This document shows, piece after piece, positions 1 through 8,201 of a stretch of 19,255 bases of DNA. Location of the stretch: NCBI GenBank assembly GCA_947478535.1, contig CANJXD010000042.1:1-19255 (forward strand), written 5' to 3'. The notes under the pieces were generated by a model. The model made no database searches. It worked only from the letters and a program-made list of their open reading frames with translations, and was not told the DNA's origin. A program made the translations under genes and the position numbers. The stretch is from Acetobacteraceae bacterium (GTDB lineage Bacteria > Pseudomonadota > Alphaproteobacteria > Acetobacterales > Acetobacteraceae). Each line of letters opens with the position of its first letter. Position 1 is the stretch's first letter.

Positions 1-9
1 CCGCCCGCC

Positions 10-53
10 CTCACCCAACCCTCCCCCGCACGCGCGGGGGAGGGTTGGGTGAG
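10..53. terminator. Perfect 20-bp inverted repeat / hairpin
   Basis: Positions 10-29 are exactly complementary to 34-53, leaving a 4-base loop (30-33). The element starts 8 bases beyond the stop codon (62-64) of the leftward FAD oxidoreductase, so in RNA it would form a very stable stem just after that gene. There is no clear T-run after it on the minus strand. It may be a terminator or 3' stabiliser, or one copy of a dispersed extragenic palindrome of GC-rich alphaproteobacteria; only a genome-wide search could separate these. Confidence 0.7.
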
Positions 54-61
54 TGGGCTTT

Positions 62-1162
62 TCAGGTGAAGGCGGCCATCACCTCCTCCGCCAACGCCAG
101 CGAGGCCGTCAGGCCGGGGCTCTCGATGCCGAACATGTTGACCAGGCCCGGCACGCCATGCACCGCGGGGCCCTGGATGACGAAATCCTGCGCGGGCGCG
201 CCCTTCGGCACGGTCTTGGGGCGAATGCCGCAATAGCCGGGTGCCAGCACACCCTCCGGCAGTTCCGGCCACCAGCGGCGGATCGACTCATAGAAGCTGT
301 CGCCGCGCTTCGGATCGACGCTGTATTCGATGCTGTCGATCCATTCGACATCAGGCCCGAAGCGCGCCTGGCCACCAAGATCGATCGTCAGATGCGTGCC
401 CAGGCCCCCCGGCACAGGCACGGGATAGATCAGCCGGCTGAACGGGGATTTCATCGCGAGCGTGAAGTAGTTGCCCTTGGCGTAGTAGGCGGGCGGGACG
501 TGGTCCTGCCTCAGGCCCTGGATACGCCGGCCGAGTGCCGGGGCGTGCAGCCCGGCGGCATTCACCAGCATGCGGCAGCCGATCCGCATCGGCTCCGCCC
601 CGCCGACATCCAACGCAAAGCCGGCATTCGTCACCACCACGCCCTCCACCGGCGCGTGGAAGGCGAAAATCGCACCTGCGTGCTCCGCCTCGCCCTGCAT
701 CGCCAGCATGAAGGCGTGGCTGTCCACGATCCCCGTGGAGGGGGAAACGAGTGCCGCCGTGCAGGTCAGCATCGGCTCGATCGCGCGGGCCTCGGCACCG
801 GAGATGAAGCGCAGATCATCCACCCCATTCAGCGCTGCGCGCTGACGGATGCCATCGAGTTGCTGGGCCTCGGCCTCGCTGGTCGCGACGATCAGCTTGC
901 CGCAATTGCGGTGCGGCACGCCGTGCTCGGCGCAATAGGCATAGAGCTTCTTCCGGCCGGCGACGCAGGCCTTCGCCATCAGGCTGCCGGCCTTGTAGTA
1001 GATGCCGGCGTGGATGACCTCGCTGTTGCGGGATGAGGTTTCGGTGCCGATGCCCTCCGCCGCGTCCAGCACCAGCACTTCTCGCCCCGACAGCGCCAGG
1101 GCGCGCGCCACGGCGAGGCCCACGACACCCGCGCCCACCACCACGCACTCGACCTCGTCCAT
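62..1162 (-). CDS. FAD-dependent oxidoreductase, L-2-hydroxyglutarate dehydrogenase (LhgO) family
   Basis: 366 residues. The N-terminus is a Rossmann FAD-binding site ([16 protein letters not shown], about residues 6-21), followed by the family block [17 protein letters not shown] and [14 protein letters not shown], which closely resemble L-2-hydroxyglutarate dehydrogenase/oxidase (DAO fold). The C-terminus has [18 protein letters not shown], the second FAD-contact region. Family members oxidise 2-hydroxy acids to 2-oxo acids and pass electrons to quinone or oxygen; L-2-hydroxyglutarate is the best guess here. It is shorter than the E. coli enzyme (about 420 residues). The start at 1162 was chosen because the Rossmann strand begins right after it and GGGGAAG lies a few bases upstream; the open frame runs further upstream but that part is not protein-like. 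It is divergent from the metallo-hydrolase gene. Confidence 0.88.
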   Translation of the reverse strand: MDEVECVVVGAGVVGLAVARALALSGREVLVLDAAEGIGTETSSRNSEVIHAGIYYKAGSLMAKACVAGRKKLYAYCAEHGVPHRNCGKLIVATSEAEAQQLDGIRQRAALNGVDDLRFISGAEARAIEPMLTCTAALVSPSTGIVDSHAFMLAMQGEAEHAGAIFAFHAPVEGVVVTNAGFALDVGGAEPMRIGCRMLVNAAGLHAPALGRRIQGLRQDHVPPAYYAKGNYFTLAMKSPFSRLIYPVPVPGGLGTHLTIDLGGQARFGPDVEWIDSIEYSVDPKRGDSFYESIRRWWPELPEGVLAPGYCGIRPKTVPKGAPAQDFVIQGPAVHGVPGLVNMFGIESPGLTASLALAEEVMAAFT

Positions 1163-1343
1163 CGTCTTCCCCAGACCGTCCCAGGCATGGGTAGGGCAGA
1201 AGGCCGGGGTTTGGGAAGGTGCCCGGCCGCGCCACCGTCCCGCCCCAGGATTCCCCCTGGCCGGTGCGATGTTCCGGGAGCAGATTGTGCCGATACAGAA
1301 GACCGGCGCCACGCAGCGACGGCGACGAATAGGGAGGATGGAC
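1163..1343. promoter_or_regulatory. Divergent intergenic region (FAD oxidoreductase / metallo-hydrolase)
   Basis: This 181-base gap separates two divergently transcribed genes, so promoters for both must lie in it or inside the neighbouring coding ends. I cannot point to a convincing -35/-10 pair. The right end holds the ribosome binding site of the metallo-hydrolase. A small inverted repeat, CCAGG/CCTGG, occurs around 1244-1259. No small gene is evident. Confidence 0.4.
1332..1337 (+). promoter_or_regulatory. Ribosome binding site GGGAGG deciding the metallo-hydrolase start
   Basis: GGGAGG at 1332-1337 abuts one ATG (1338) and lies 6 bases before a second in-frame ATG (1344). The spacing favours 1344 as the true start; using 1338 would add only Met-Asp. 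Confidence 0.6.
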
Positions 1344-2384
1344 ATGGACTTCTTCAAACGGCGCCCCGTGACGGCGCTTAGGGCGGAGGCGGTGGCGCCT
1401 TCTCGCCGCCAATTGCTGGCGATGGGCTGCGCCTGCTGCGTCGCATCCGGCGTGCCCCTGAGCGAGGCGGCCGCGCAATCCCCGGTGGTGCAGCGGCACC
1501 TGGCCCTGGCGCGGGAGGCGGCGGGGGAGGATCTGAAGCATCTGCTCCGATTGGGCGAGGAAGCGGCGCCGACGCCGGGGCTCCGCCTGCCCACACCGGA
1601 TGAGCAGCGCGCGATCCCTTCGCCGCCACCGGCCCGCGCCTTCGACAACCTGGTCTTCCTCGGCAACCATTGGGTCAGCGCCTGGGCGCTGGTCACGTCC
1701 GACGGCATCATCCTGATCGATGGCATGGACCATGACGCCATGGCGGAACGCGACATCGAGGGCGGTCTGAAACGGCTCGGCCTCGACCCCGCGCAGGTGA
1801 AAATGGTGATCGTCACCCACGGACATGCCGACCACTACGGCGGCTGCGGCCACTTCACGCGCCGCTACGGCGCCCGCGTGGTGGCGAGCGAGACGGATTG
1901 GCAGATGATGGAGTCAGGCCGCCTGGAATTCGACCGGCCGGAACTCGGCCGCCCGCCGCGCCGTGACATTTCCGTCAGCGACGGCAGCGAGGTGCGCCTC
2001 GGCGATACGGTGGTGCAGGTGATCTCCACGCCGGGCCATACCCGCGGCACGATCTCGCTGATCTTCGACCTGAAGCGGGGCAACGCCACGCATCGCGCGA
2101 TGCTGTGGGGCGGCACCTCCTTCAATTTCCGGCGGCAGCCGGACCATATCCCGCGCCTGCAGAGCTACATCGACGGCACGGCCCGCGCGCGCGACATCGC
2201 GGGGCAGCGGGGCGTCGACGTGTTCCTGTCGAACCACGCCTATTTCGACCAGGCGATCATCAAGCTGGACCGCATGCGCCAAGGTGGCGAGAACCTGTTC
2301 GTCCACGGCGTGCCGGTGACGCAGCGGGCGCTGACCGTGATGCATGAATGCGCCCGCGCGACGATGGCGGCCTGGACGGCATAG
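1344..2384 (+). CDS. Tat-exported MBL-fold metallo-hydrolase, subclass B3 beta-lactamase-like
   Basis: 346 residues. The N-terminus has a twin-arginine-type signal (SRRQLLA, residues 20-26), a short hydrophobic Ala/Cys-rich stretch and a likely AxA cleavage site near residue 44 (SEAAAQ), so a folded, metal-loaded periplasmic protein is expected. The metal motif HGHADH (159-164) gives the HxHxDH zinc ligands; later ligands are the His in STPGHTRG and a His near the C-terminus (LSNHAYFDQ). Spacing and the C-terminal tail ([15 protein letters not shown]) resemble subclass B3 metallo-beta-lactamases and their environmental relatives. Many such relatives are lactonases or other hydrolases, so beta-lactam hydrolysis is possible but not shown. 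It stands alone on the plus strand, divergent from the FAD gene and convergent with the ThDP enzyme. Confidence 0.88.
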   Translation: MDFFKRRPVTALRAEAVAPSRRQLLAMGCACCVASGVPLSEAAAQSPVVQRHLALAREAAGEDLKHLLRLGEEAAPTPGLRLPTPDEQRAIPSPPPARAFDNLVFLGNHWVSAWALVTSDGIILIDGMDHDAMAERDIEGGLKRLGLDPAQVKMVIVTHGHADHYGGCGHFTRRYGARVVASETDWQMMESGRLEFDRPELGRPPRRDISVSDGSEVRLGDTVVQVISTPGHTRGTISLIFDLKRGNATHRAMLWGGTSFNFRRQPDHIPRLQSYIDGTARARDIAGQRGVDVFLSNHAYFDQAIIKLDRMRQGGENLFVHGVPVTQRALTVMHECARATMAAWTA

Positions 2385-2398
2385 CCATCGATACCAGC

Positions 2399-2426
2399 GG
2401 CCTCAAATGAAGAATCATTTGAGGCC
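2399..2426 (+). terminator. 12-bp hairpin after the metallo-hydrolase
   Basis: GGCCTCAAATGA (2399-2410) is perfectly complementary to 2415-2426 around a 4-base loop AGAA. It begins 14 bases after the stop codon at 2384. The AT content of the inner stem stands out from the surroundings. No T-run follows on the plus strand. Because the stem is symmetric it could act in both directions between the convergent genes. Confidence 0.6.
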
Positions 2427-2442
2427 CCCTCAGACGCCGGGC

Positions 2443-2523
2443 GGAAACCTCCGGTTTCCTTGGCTTCGCCGCATGAGCGGCGGCGCCCGTTCGGGCGCCC
2501 GGACCGGTCAGAGGACCGGTCAG
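2443..2523. repeat. Cluster of small palindromes between convergent genes
   Basis: Several further inverted repeats follow the first hairpin: GGAAACC/GGTTTCC (2443-2449 with 2453-2459), CGCCGC/GCGGCG (2467-2472 with 2477-2482) and GGCGCCCG/CGGGCGCC (2482-2489 with 2492-2499). A direct repeat of GGACCGGTCAG (2501-2511 and 2513-2523) follows, each copy containing the palindrome ACCGGT. The block lies just after the stop of the leftward ThDP enzyme. It may serve as terminator and 3' protection for the operon, or be a composite extragenic repeat. Confidence 0.6.
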
Positions 2524-2529
2524 CCTTTG

Positions 2530-4197
2530 TCACACGGCCTTCCTGCGCCGGAAGGCCGTGACCTGCATGGCCGAGCCATGCACATGCACCACAGCGGGCA
2601 CCTTCCGCGGGCCCATGACGGCGTCCAGCACGGGGGCGATCTCGGCCTCCGTGCGGATGGTGAAGCCCTCCGCCCCGAAGGCGCGGCCCCAGGCGGCGAA
2701 ATCGGGGTTCACGAGATCGGCGGCCTCGGCGAAGGGGCGGCCGGGGTAGCGGTTCTCGTGGTGCATGCCGATCGAGCCATAGGTGCGGTTGTCCAGCACC
2801 AGCAGCACCGGCGCGCTGCCATGGCGCATCGCCGTCGCGATCTCGTTGCCGGTCATCAGCGCGCCGCCATCGCCGACCACGGCGACGACCTGGCGGCCGG
2901 GGTGGCGGATGCTGGCGGCCACCGCCATCGGCATCCCCGCCCCCATGCCCCCGACCGGCGAGCCAAGGAAAAGCTGCCCCGGCCGGAAGGGAATATGCCG
3001 GTGCACGAAACTCGTGAAATTGCCGGCATCGGTGGTCAGTACGCCATCGGCGGCCATGCGTTCGGCGACCGCGATGCAGAGGGCGGAGAAGTTCACGCCA
3101 TCCGGCGCCGGTTCCCACACCGGCTTCATCAGGCCGCGATGGATGCCGTGCAGCCGCGCGATCCATGCGGCCCGGCCTTCCGGCACCGCGGGCGGCGTGC
3201 GACGCAGCAGGGCTTCCACCACCAGCGCGGGGTCGGCGCAGATCGGCATGTCCGCGCGGAACACGCGGTTCAATTCGGCCGGGTCCGGCCAGACATGCAC
3301 GAAGGGAAGCTGCGGGTCCGGCGCGGCGGGGAAGCTGTAGGACTGGCTGACCACATCGGTCATCCGTTCCCCCAGTGCGATCATCAAATCCGCTTCCTTC
3401 ATCGCAGCCAGCAGCGGCGCCTGGATGCGGTTGCCGATATAGCCGGAGTAGTGCGGGTGGTGGCTGTCGAACAGATGCGGTCGGCGATGGGTGGGGGACA
3501 CCGGCAGCGACCACGCCTCCGCGAACAGGCGCAAATTCTCGAGCGTCGCTGACGTGCCATCCATCGCGCCACCGACGAGCATTAGCGGGCGCTCGGCGCG
3601 GGCCAGGCGTTCGGTGAGTTCATCGAGTTGCAGCGCGGAAGGCCCGGGCGTGGCGCGCGGGCGCGGCAGCGCCATCGGCACGCCATCGGCGGCATCATCC
3701 AGCAGGTCTTCCGGCAGCACGATGGCGACGGGGCCGGGCGTGCCGGCCTCCGCGATGTGGAAGGCGCGGGCGATCGCCTCCGAGGCCTGGGAGGCCATGG
3801 TCACGGGGATGACGGCCTTGGTCACATCGGCGAGGAACTTGCCGTAGTCATGCTCCTGCAAGGCACCGCGACCGATCTCCCGCCGTTCCACCTGGCCGAT
3901 CAGCAGCACCATCGGCACGGCATCGTGGAAGGCCGCCTGCAGGCCGATCATCGCATTGGACACGCCGGGACCGCGGGAGACGAGGCAGACGCCCGCCTTG
4001 CCCGCACGCATCCGTCCATCCGCGACGGCCATGAAGGATGCACCCCCTTCATGCCGGCAGACGATGAGGCGGAGCTGCGGCACATCGACCAGCGCGTCCG
4101 TCAGGCCGAGGAAACTTTCCCCCGGCACGCAGAACATCAGGTCCACGCCCTGCGCGGCGAGGCTTTCGGCGATCAGTAGGCCAACCGAGCGCGTCAT
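2530..4197 (-). CDS. Thiamine diphosphate-dependent enzyme, acetolactate synthase / benzoylformate decarboxylase superfamily
   Basis: 555 residues with the three-domain layout of the family. The N-terminal pyrimidine-binding domain carries the cofactor-activating glutamate (CRHEGG, E50). A central domain covers about 190-330. The C-terminal diphosphate-binding domain has the GDG...N motif (GDGG at 442-445 to LDNRTYG at 468-474). The MHHENRYPGRPF stretch resembles acetolactate synthase catalytic subunits, but no small regulatory subunit or other ilv biosynthesis gene is nearby, so a catabolic 2-oxo acid decarboxylase or carboligase is more likely. It is the last gene of the operon: its ATG shares one base with the stop of the aminotransferase (TGATG), implying coupled translation and possibly consecutive steps, with the aminotransferase making the 2-oxo acid used here. 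The exact substrate cannot be read from sequence. Confidence 0.9.
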   Translation of the reverse strand: MTRSVGLLIAESLAAQGVDLMFCVPGESFLGLTDALVDVPQLRLIVCRHEGGASFMAVADGRMRAGKAGVCLVSRGPGVSNAMIGLQAAFHDAVPMVLLIGQVERREIGRGALQEHDYGKFLADVTKAVIPVTMASQASEAIARAFHIAEAGTPGPVAIVLPEDLLDDAADGVPMALPRPRATPGPSALQLDELTERLARAERPLMLVGGAMDGTSATLENLRLFAEAWSLPVSPTHRRPHLFDSHHPHYSGYIGNRIQAPLLAAMKEADLMIALGERMTDVVSQSYSFPAAPDPQLPFVHVWPDPAELNRVFRADMPICADPALVVEALLRRTPPAVPEGRAAWIARLHGIHRGLMKPVWEPAPDGVNFSALCIAVAERMAADGVLTTDAGNFTSFVHRHIPFRPGQLFLGSPVGGMGAGMPMAVAASIRHPGRQVVAVVGDGGALMTGNEIATAMRHGSAPVLLVLDNRTYGSIGMHHENRYPGRPFAEAADLVNPDFAAWGRAFGAEGFTIRTEAEIAPVLDAVMGPRKVPAVVHVHGSAMQVTAFRRRKAV

Positions 4198-5138
4198 CAG
4201 CCGGCCGCCTTGGCGTAGACCGGCGTCAGCCAGTGCCGGTATTGCGGCAGCTTGCCGCGCACCGCGTCGAAGTACAGCTGCTGCAACTGGCGGGTCACCG
4301 GGCCGGGCGTGCCGTCGCCGATCTCATAGTGGTCGATGGAGGCGATGGGCAGCACTTCGGCGCCGCTGCCGCAGAAGAAGGCCTCGTCGCAGATATAGAG
4401 CTCGGAGCGATCGACCTCGCGCTCCACCACCGTCAGGCCAAGCTCTTTCTCCGCGAGTTCCATGATGGTCTCGCGCGTGATGGACTCAAGGATATCGGCG
4501 GTGATCGGCGGGGTGATGAGCTTGCCGCCGCGCATCATCATGATGCAGGCGCCGGGCCCTTCCGCCACCTTGCCGGCGGCATTGAGCATGACCGGCGGGC
4601 CGAAGCCGGCGAGCCGCGCCTCGACATAGGCGAGGCGGGAATTGTGGTAGTTGCTGCCGGCCTTGACCCGAGAGGGGGAGGACAGGTCGCTATTGCGGCG
4701 CCAGGTGCTGATGCAGCTTTTCACGCCGGTGTTGATGGTGGGCTTGGACGGCATGGCGAAGGCGAGGATGAAGAAGCCCGTGCGGATTTCGCTCGGCAAA
4801 TAGTGCGTCAGTTCGCCCTCGGCGAAATAGACGACGGGGCGGTAGTGGATCGTCTCCCGATACCCGCAGGCGCGGATCAATTCGAGCGAGGCGGTGGCGA
4901 TGGTCGCGTTGTCGTAGGGCACCGTCATGCGCATGATGCGCGCACCCTGGCGCAGCCGCGCGATGTGGTCATCGTGGCGGAAACAGTAGAGCTGGCCTTC
5001 CTCCGCGTTCCAATAGGCGCGGATGCCTTCGAAGACATTCTCGCCGCGCAGCACGCATTCGGTGGAGACGTGCATGGTCGCCTCCGCCCAGGGCACCAGC
5101 TTGCCATCGAGCCACACATGGCTGGCGGATTTGGTCAT
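4197..5138 (-). CDS. Class IV PLP aminotransferase, branched-chain type
   Basis: 313 residues, close to the length of IlvE. The PLP lysine is K159 in RVKAGSNYHNSRLA, the usual position and setting for class IV (D-amino acid/branched-chain) aminotransferases. VFEGIRAYW (35-43) and HDDHIARL (55-62) are the conserved N-domain motifs, and DEAFFCGSGAEVLPI (251-265) matches the family's C-terminal phosphate-binding region. The loop before VFEGIRAY reads CVLRGENVFEG instead of the HALHYG-type sequence of housekeeping IlvE, suggesting a specialised substrate. GAGGAA lies 9 bases before the ATG. The gene is 16 bases after hyuA and overlaps the ThDP gene by one base. The likely role is transamination of the amino acid released by the hydantoinase-type enzyme; this is inference. 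Confidence 0.9.
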   Translation of the reverse strand: MTKSASHVWLDGKLVPWAEATMHVSTECVLRGENVFEGIRAYWNAEEGQLYCFRHDDHIARLRQGARIMRMTVPYDNATIATASLELIRACGYRETIHYRPVVYFAEGELTHYLPSEIRTGFFILAFAMPSKPTINTGVKSCISTWRRNSDLSSPSRVKAGSNYHNSRLAYVEARLAGFGPPVMLNAAGKVAEGPGACIMMMRGGKLITPPITADILESITRETIMELAEKELGLTVVEREVDRSELYICDEAFFCGSGAEVLPIASIDHYEIGDGTPGPVTRQLQQLYFDAVRGKLPQYRHWLTPVYAKAAG

Positions 5139-5154
5139 GGACTTCGTTTCCTCG

Positions 5155-7233
5155 TCAGGCGTCGATATCGATCAGCAGGTTGCCATGCGGATCGAGGGTG
5201 AAGGCGGCGTCAGGGCCGATGACCACGGTGGATTCGCGTTCCTCCACCACGGCCGGGCCCGGGATGCGCTGGCCCGGCACCAGGCGATAGCGGTCATAGA
5301 CCGCGCAGGGCGCCATGCCGGTTTCGGCGAACCACACCTTCCGATGGCCCTTCAGCGCGGGGCCATCGCCGGCGGGTGCCGCGATGCCTTCCGGCACGCC
5401 GGGGCGGGATGCCGTGGCGTGGAGGCGCCAGGACAGCACCTCCATCGGCACGCCGGTGATGCGGCGGTCGAACAGGCGCTGGTAGGTGTCGAGGAAGGCG
5501 GTTTCCACCGCCACGGGATCGACGATCTCCGGCAGCGGCACGGCGATGTCGAAGCCCTGGCCCGCATAGCGCATATCAACGCTGCGGCGGAACGTCACAT
5601 CCCCCGGCGCGGCACCCGCATCCTCCAGCATCCGCCGCGCTTCCTCCTCCATCGCCGCGAATTTGTCACCGATCGCGGGCCATTCGACGGCGTTCAATCG
5701 CTGCACGCCGGAACGCACGAGGTCGATCGCCGGGGCGGCGACAAGGAAACCGAGCGCGGAGGCCACCCCCGCGCCCTGCGGCACGATGACCCGAGAAAGT
5801 TTCAACAATTTCGCGAGGCCATAGGCGTGGACCGGGCCGGCACCGCCGAAGGCGAGCATGGCGTACCGCCGGGGGTCCCGGCCCTTCTCCGCGACATACA
5901 TGCGCGTCGCCGCGGCCATGTTCTCGTTGACGATGGCATGGATGCCGGCGGCCGCCTCCAGAACGCTCATCCCGAGCGGGCCGGCCAGATGCTCCTGCAT
6001 CGCGCGTTCCACCGCCGCGCGGTCCAGCGCCATCTCGCCGCCGAGGAAATAATCGGGCGAGAGATAGCCGAGCAGCAGATCCGCATCCGTCACGGTGGGG
6101 CGCGTGCCGCCACGGTTGTAGCAGACGGGGCCGGGGACGGAGCCGGCGCTTTCGGGGCCGACGACCATCAACCCCATCGCATTGACCTGCGCGACGGAAC
6201 CGCCGCCGGCGCCGATCTCGATGAGGTCGATCACCGGCACCTTCAGCGGCAGGCCGGAGCCCTTGCGGAAGCGGCGGACGCGGGCGGCCTCGAACGTCGA
6301 GGAATGCTCGGCCTCGCCCTTCTCGATCAGGCACATCTTCGCCGTGGTGCCGCCCATGTCGAAGGAGATCATGTCGGCGACGCCGGCGATGCGGCCGTAA
6401 TGCATCGCCGCCGTCGCGCCGGCGGCGGGGCCGCTTTCGATCAACTGAACGGGATTGGCGCGGGAATAGCCGACCGTCGCGATGCCGCCGGCCGAGAGCA
6501 TCAGGTGCAACGGCCCGCCCAGGCCCCGCGCCTTCAGCGTGGCTTCCAGCACCGCGAGGTAGCGGTCCATCAGCGGCGTGACATAGGCATTCACGCAGGC
6601 CGTATTCGCGCGTTCGTATTCGCGGATTTCCGGCGCGACATCGGAGGACAGCGTGACGGGAATGCCGGGCAACTCCGACGCCACGATTTCCCGAGCGCGG
6701 CGTTCATGGCTGGGGTCGAGGTAGCTGTGCAGGAAGCAGATCGCCAGCGCCTCCACCCCCTGGTCACGCAGCGCGCGGGCGGCGTCCCGCACTTCGGCCT
6801 CATCCAGCGCCAGGCGTTCCACGCCATGCGCGTCGTGCCGCTGCGTCACGGCATGGCGGCGCGGGCGCGGCACCAGCGGTTCCGGCTTTTCGAGGAACAA
6901 GTCATACAGGTCGTAGCGCATCTCCCGCCCCATCTCGAGGCTGTCGCGGAAGCCGCGCGTGGTGATGAGGCCGATCTTCGCGCCCTTGCGCTCGATCACG
7001 ATGTTGGTGACGAGCGTCGTGCCGTGGACGATCTGGCGCACCTCGCCGAGCCCCGCGCCGGCCTCGCCCAGCAGGCGATCCAGCCCTTCGAGAATGGCGC
7101 GGCCGGGGTCGTCCGGCGTGGTCAGGCGCTTGCCCGTCAGGATGCGGCCGGCGGCTTCGTCCACCAGGACGAAATCGGTGAAAGTGCCGCCGACATCGAC
7201 ACCGATGCGAAGCGGGCGATCCATCGCAGTCAT
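5155..7233 (-). CDS. hyuA: HyuA, hydantoinase/5-oxoprolinase family A subunit
   Basis: 692 residues, a typical length. The N-terminal ATPase-like domain opens with GVDVGGTFTDFVLVD (11-25). The second ATP-binding block is FDMGGTTAKM (291-300), and the glycine loop IGAGGGS is at 340-346. These are the signatures of the acetate/sugar kinase-fold HyuA subunit, which activates a lactam, hydantoin or ketone substrate with ATP in concert with HyuB. Known members include N-methylhydantoinase, 5-oxoprolinase, caprolactamase and acetophenone carboxylase; this one cannot be assigned among them. The ATG at 7233 overlaps the stop of the Bug receptor gene as ATGA, which fixes the start (a second Met lies three codons in). 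The separate A and B genes flank a transport receptor gene, an uncommon interleaved order. Confidence 0.93.
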   Translation of the reverse strand: MTAMDRPLRIGVDVGGTFTDFVLVDEAAGRILTGKRLTTPDDPGRAILEGLDRLLGEAGAGLGEVRQIVHGTTLVTNIVIERKGAKIGLITTRGFRDSLEMGREMRYDLYDLFLEKPEPLVPRPRRHAVTQRHDAHGVERLALDEAEVRDAARALRDQGVEALAICFLHSYLDPSHERRAREIVASELPGIPVTLSSDVAPEIREYERANTACVNAYVTPLMDRYLAVLEATLKARGLGGPLHLMLSAGGIATVGYSRANPVQLIESGPAAGATAAMHYGRIAGVADMISFDMGGTTAKMCLIEKGEAEHSSTFEAARVRRFRKGSGLPLKVPVIDLIEIGAGGGSVAQVNAMGLMVVGPESAGSVPGPVCYNRGGTRPTVTDADLLLGYLSPDYFLGGEMALDRAAVERAMQEHLAGPLGMSVLEAAAGIHAIVNENMAAATRMYVAEKGRDPRRYAMLAFGGAGPVHAYGLAKLLKLSRVIVPQGAGVASALGFLVAAPAIDLVRSGVQRLNAVEWPAIGDKFAAMEEEARRMLEDAGAAPGDVTFRRSVDMRYAGQGFDIAVPLPEIVDPVAVETAFLDTYQRLFDRRITGVPMEVLSWRLHATASRPGVPEGIAAPAGDGPALKGHRKVWFAETGMAPCAVYDRYRLVPGQRIPGPAVVEERESTVVIGPDAAFTLDPHGNLLIDIDA

Positions 7234-8201
7234 TCAGGCTTGATCCCCGCAGTCTGCACCACTTCGCCCCAGCGCCGCGTCTCGCTGGCCAGCATGTCGC
7301 GGAACTCGGCCGGCGTCAGGCGCAGACGGTCCAGGCCGAGGGCGGGCAGGCGCGCCGTCATCGCATCGCTGTCCATCGCCGCGTTGATGGTGGTGACGAG
7401 TTGCGTCATCACCGGCTCCGGCAGCCCCAACGGCCCCAGCACGCCCCACCAGAAGCCGGAGACGAGATCGACGCCCTGCTCGCGCAGCGTCGGCACATCC
7501 GGCATCGCCGCCAGGCGCCGTTCGGCGGCGACACCGATGACGCGGATCTGGCCCGATTGCACCAGCGGTGCCGCGGTGGCGAGCGCCATGATGGTGGCCT
7601 GCACCGTGCCATTCAGCACGTCCTGCACCGCCGGCGCGGCGCCGCGATAGGGGATGTGCGTCACCCGCACGCCGCTGCGGATCTGTAACAGTTCCAGGAT
7701 AAGGTGCGTGGAACTCGCGACCCCGGCGGAAGCGAAGTCGATGGCGCGGGGATTGGCGCGCGCCGCGTCCAGCAGATCCCGCACGCTGCGATGGCGCGAA
7801 GCGCCGCCGACGACGATCAGCGCCGGCGCGATGGCGAGGGAGGCGATCGGGGTGAAATCGCGGGAGGCATCGAAGGGCGCGGGGCGGCCGGCGGCGGCCT
7901 GCACGGCGGGAATGGTGGTCAGCGGCGTATCGCCGAACAGCAGCGTCGTGCCATCCGGCGGGCTGCGCATCACGGCCTCGGCGCCGATCTGGCTGCCGGC
8001 CCCAGCGCGGTTTTCCACCACGACGGATTGGCCGAGCCGTTCGGTCAGCGGCACGGAAAGCAGCCGTGCCAGGGTATCGGACCCCCCGCCAGCGGCGAAG
8101 GGCACGATCATGCGGACGGGCCGCGTGATCTGCGCGCGTGCCACAGCGGGCGTGAACAGCGCGGCAGCGGTCAAGGCACGTCGTGTGATGCTGGGCATCA
8201 T
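7230..8201 (-). CDS. Bug/TctC-family periplasmic solute receptor
   Basis: 323 residues. The N-terminus is a signal peptide (basic ITRR, hydrophobic ALTAAALF, cleavage after ARA near residue 23) leading into RPVRMIVPFAAGGGSDTLARLL, the hallmark ligand loop of Bug receptors. The C-terminus ETRRWGEVVQTAGIKPE is also typical. Such proteins bind small carboxylates or related metabolites in the periplasm, sometimes for a tripartite tricarboxylate transporter, but no TctA/TctB membrane genes are present here. The gene sits between hyuB and hyuA with ATGA overlaps at both ends, so it probably captures the operon's substrate or a product. The start could be 8201 or the adjacent ATG at 8198; the overlap favours 8201. 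Confidence 0.93.
   Translation of the reverse strand: MMPSITRRALTAAALFTPAVARAQITRPVRMIVPFAAGGGSDTLARLLSVPLTERLGQSVVVENRAGAGSQIGAEAVMRSPPDGTTLLFGDTPLTTIPAVQAAAGRPAPFDASRDFTPIASLAIAPALIVVGGASRHRSVRDLLDAARANPRAIDFASAGVASSTHLILELLQIRSGVRVTHIPYRGAAPAVQDVLNGTVQATIMALATAAPLVQSGQIRVIGVAAERRLAAMPDVPTLREQGVDLVSGFWWGVLGPLGLPEPVMTQLVTTINAAMDSDAMTARLPALGLDRLRLTPAEFRDMLASETRRWGEVVQTAGIKPE

Noticed and set aside
53..1036. 327-codon plus-strand open frame
   Set aside because: Antisense to the FAD oxidoreductase, with low-complexity His/Arg/Gly composition and no recognisable motif.
1163..1816. N-terminal extension of the FAD oxidoreductase to 584 residues
   Set aside because: The extension overlaps the metallo-hydrolase gene on the other strand and is not protein-like; the Rossmann fold begins right after Met at 1162.
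2344..3552. 402-codon plus-strand open frame following the metallo-hydrolase
   Set aside because: Runs through the palindrome cluster and antisense to the ThDP gene; the composition is non-protein-like.
2530..5138. Branched-chain amino acid biosynthesis operon
   Set aside because: The aminotransferase and ThDP enzyme could suggest ilv genes, but ilvC, ilvD and a regulatory subunit are missing and the genes are coupled to hyuA.
5023..7650. 875-codon plus-strand open frame
   Set aside because: It lies antisense to hyuA and neighbours. Its translation is rich in His, Arg, Gly, Asp and Ala with no domain, typical of a stop-poor shadow frame in GC-rich DNA.
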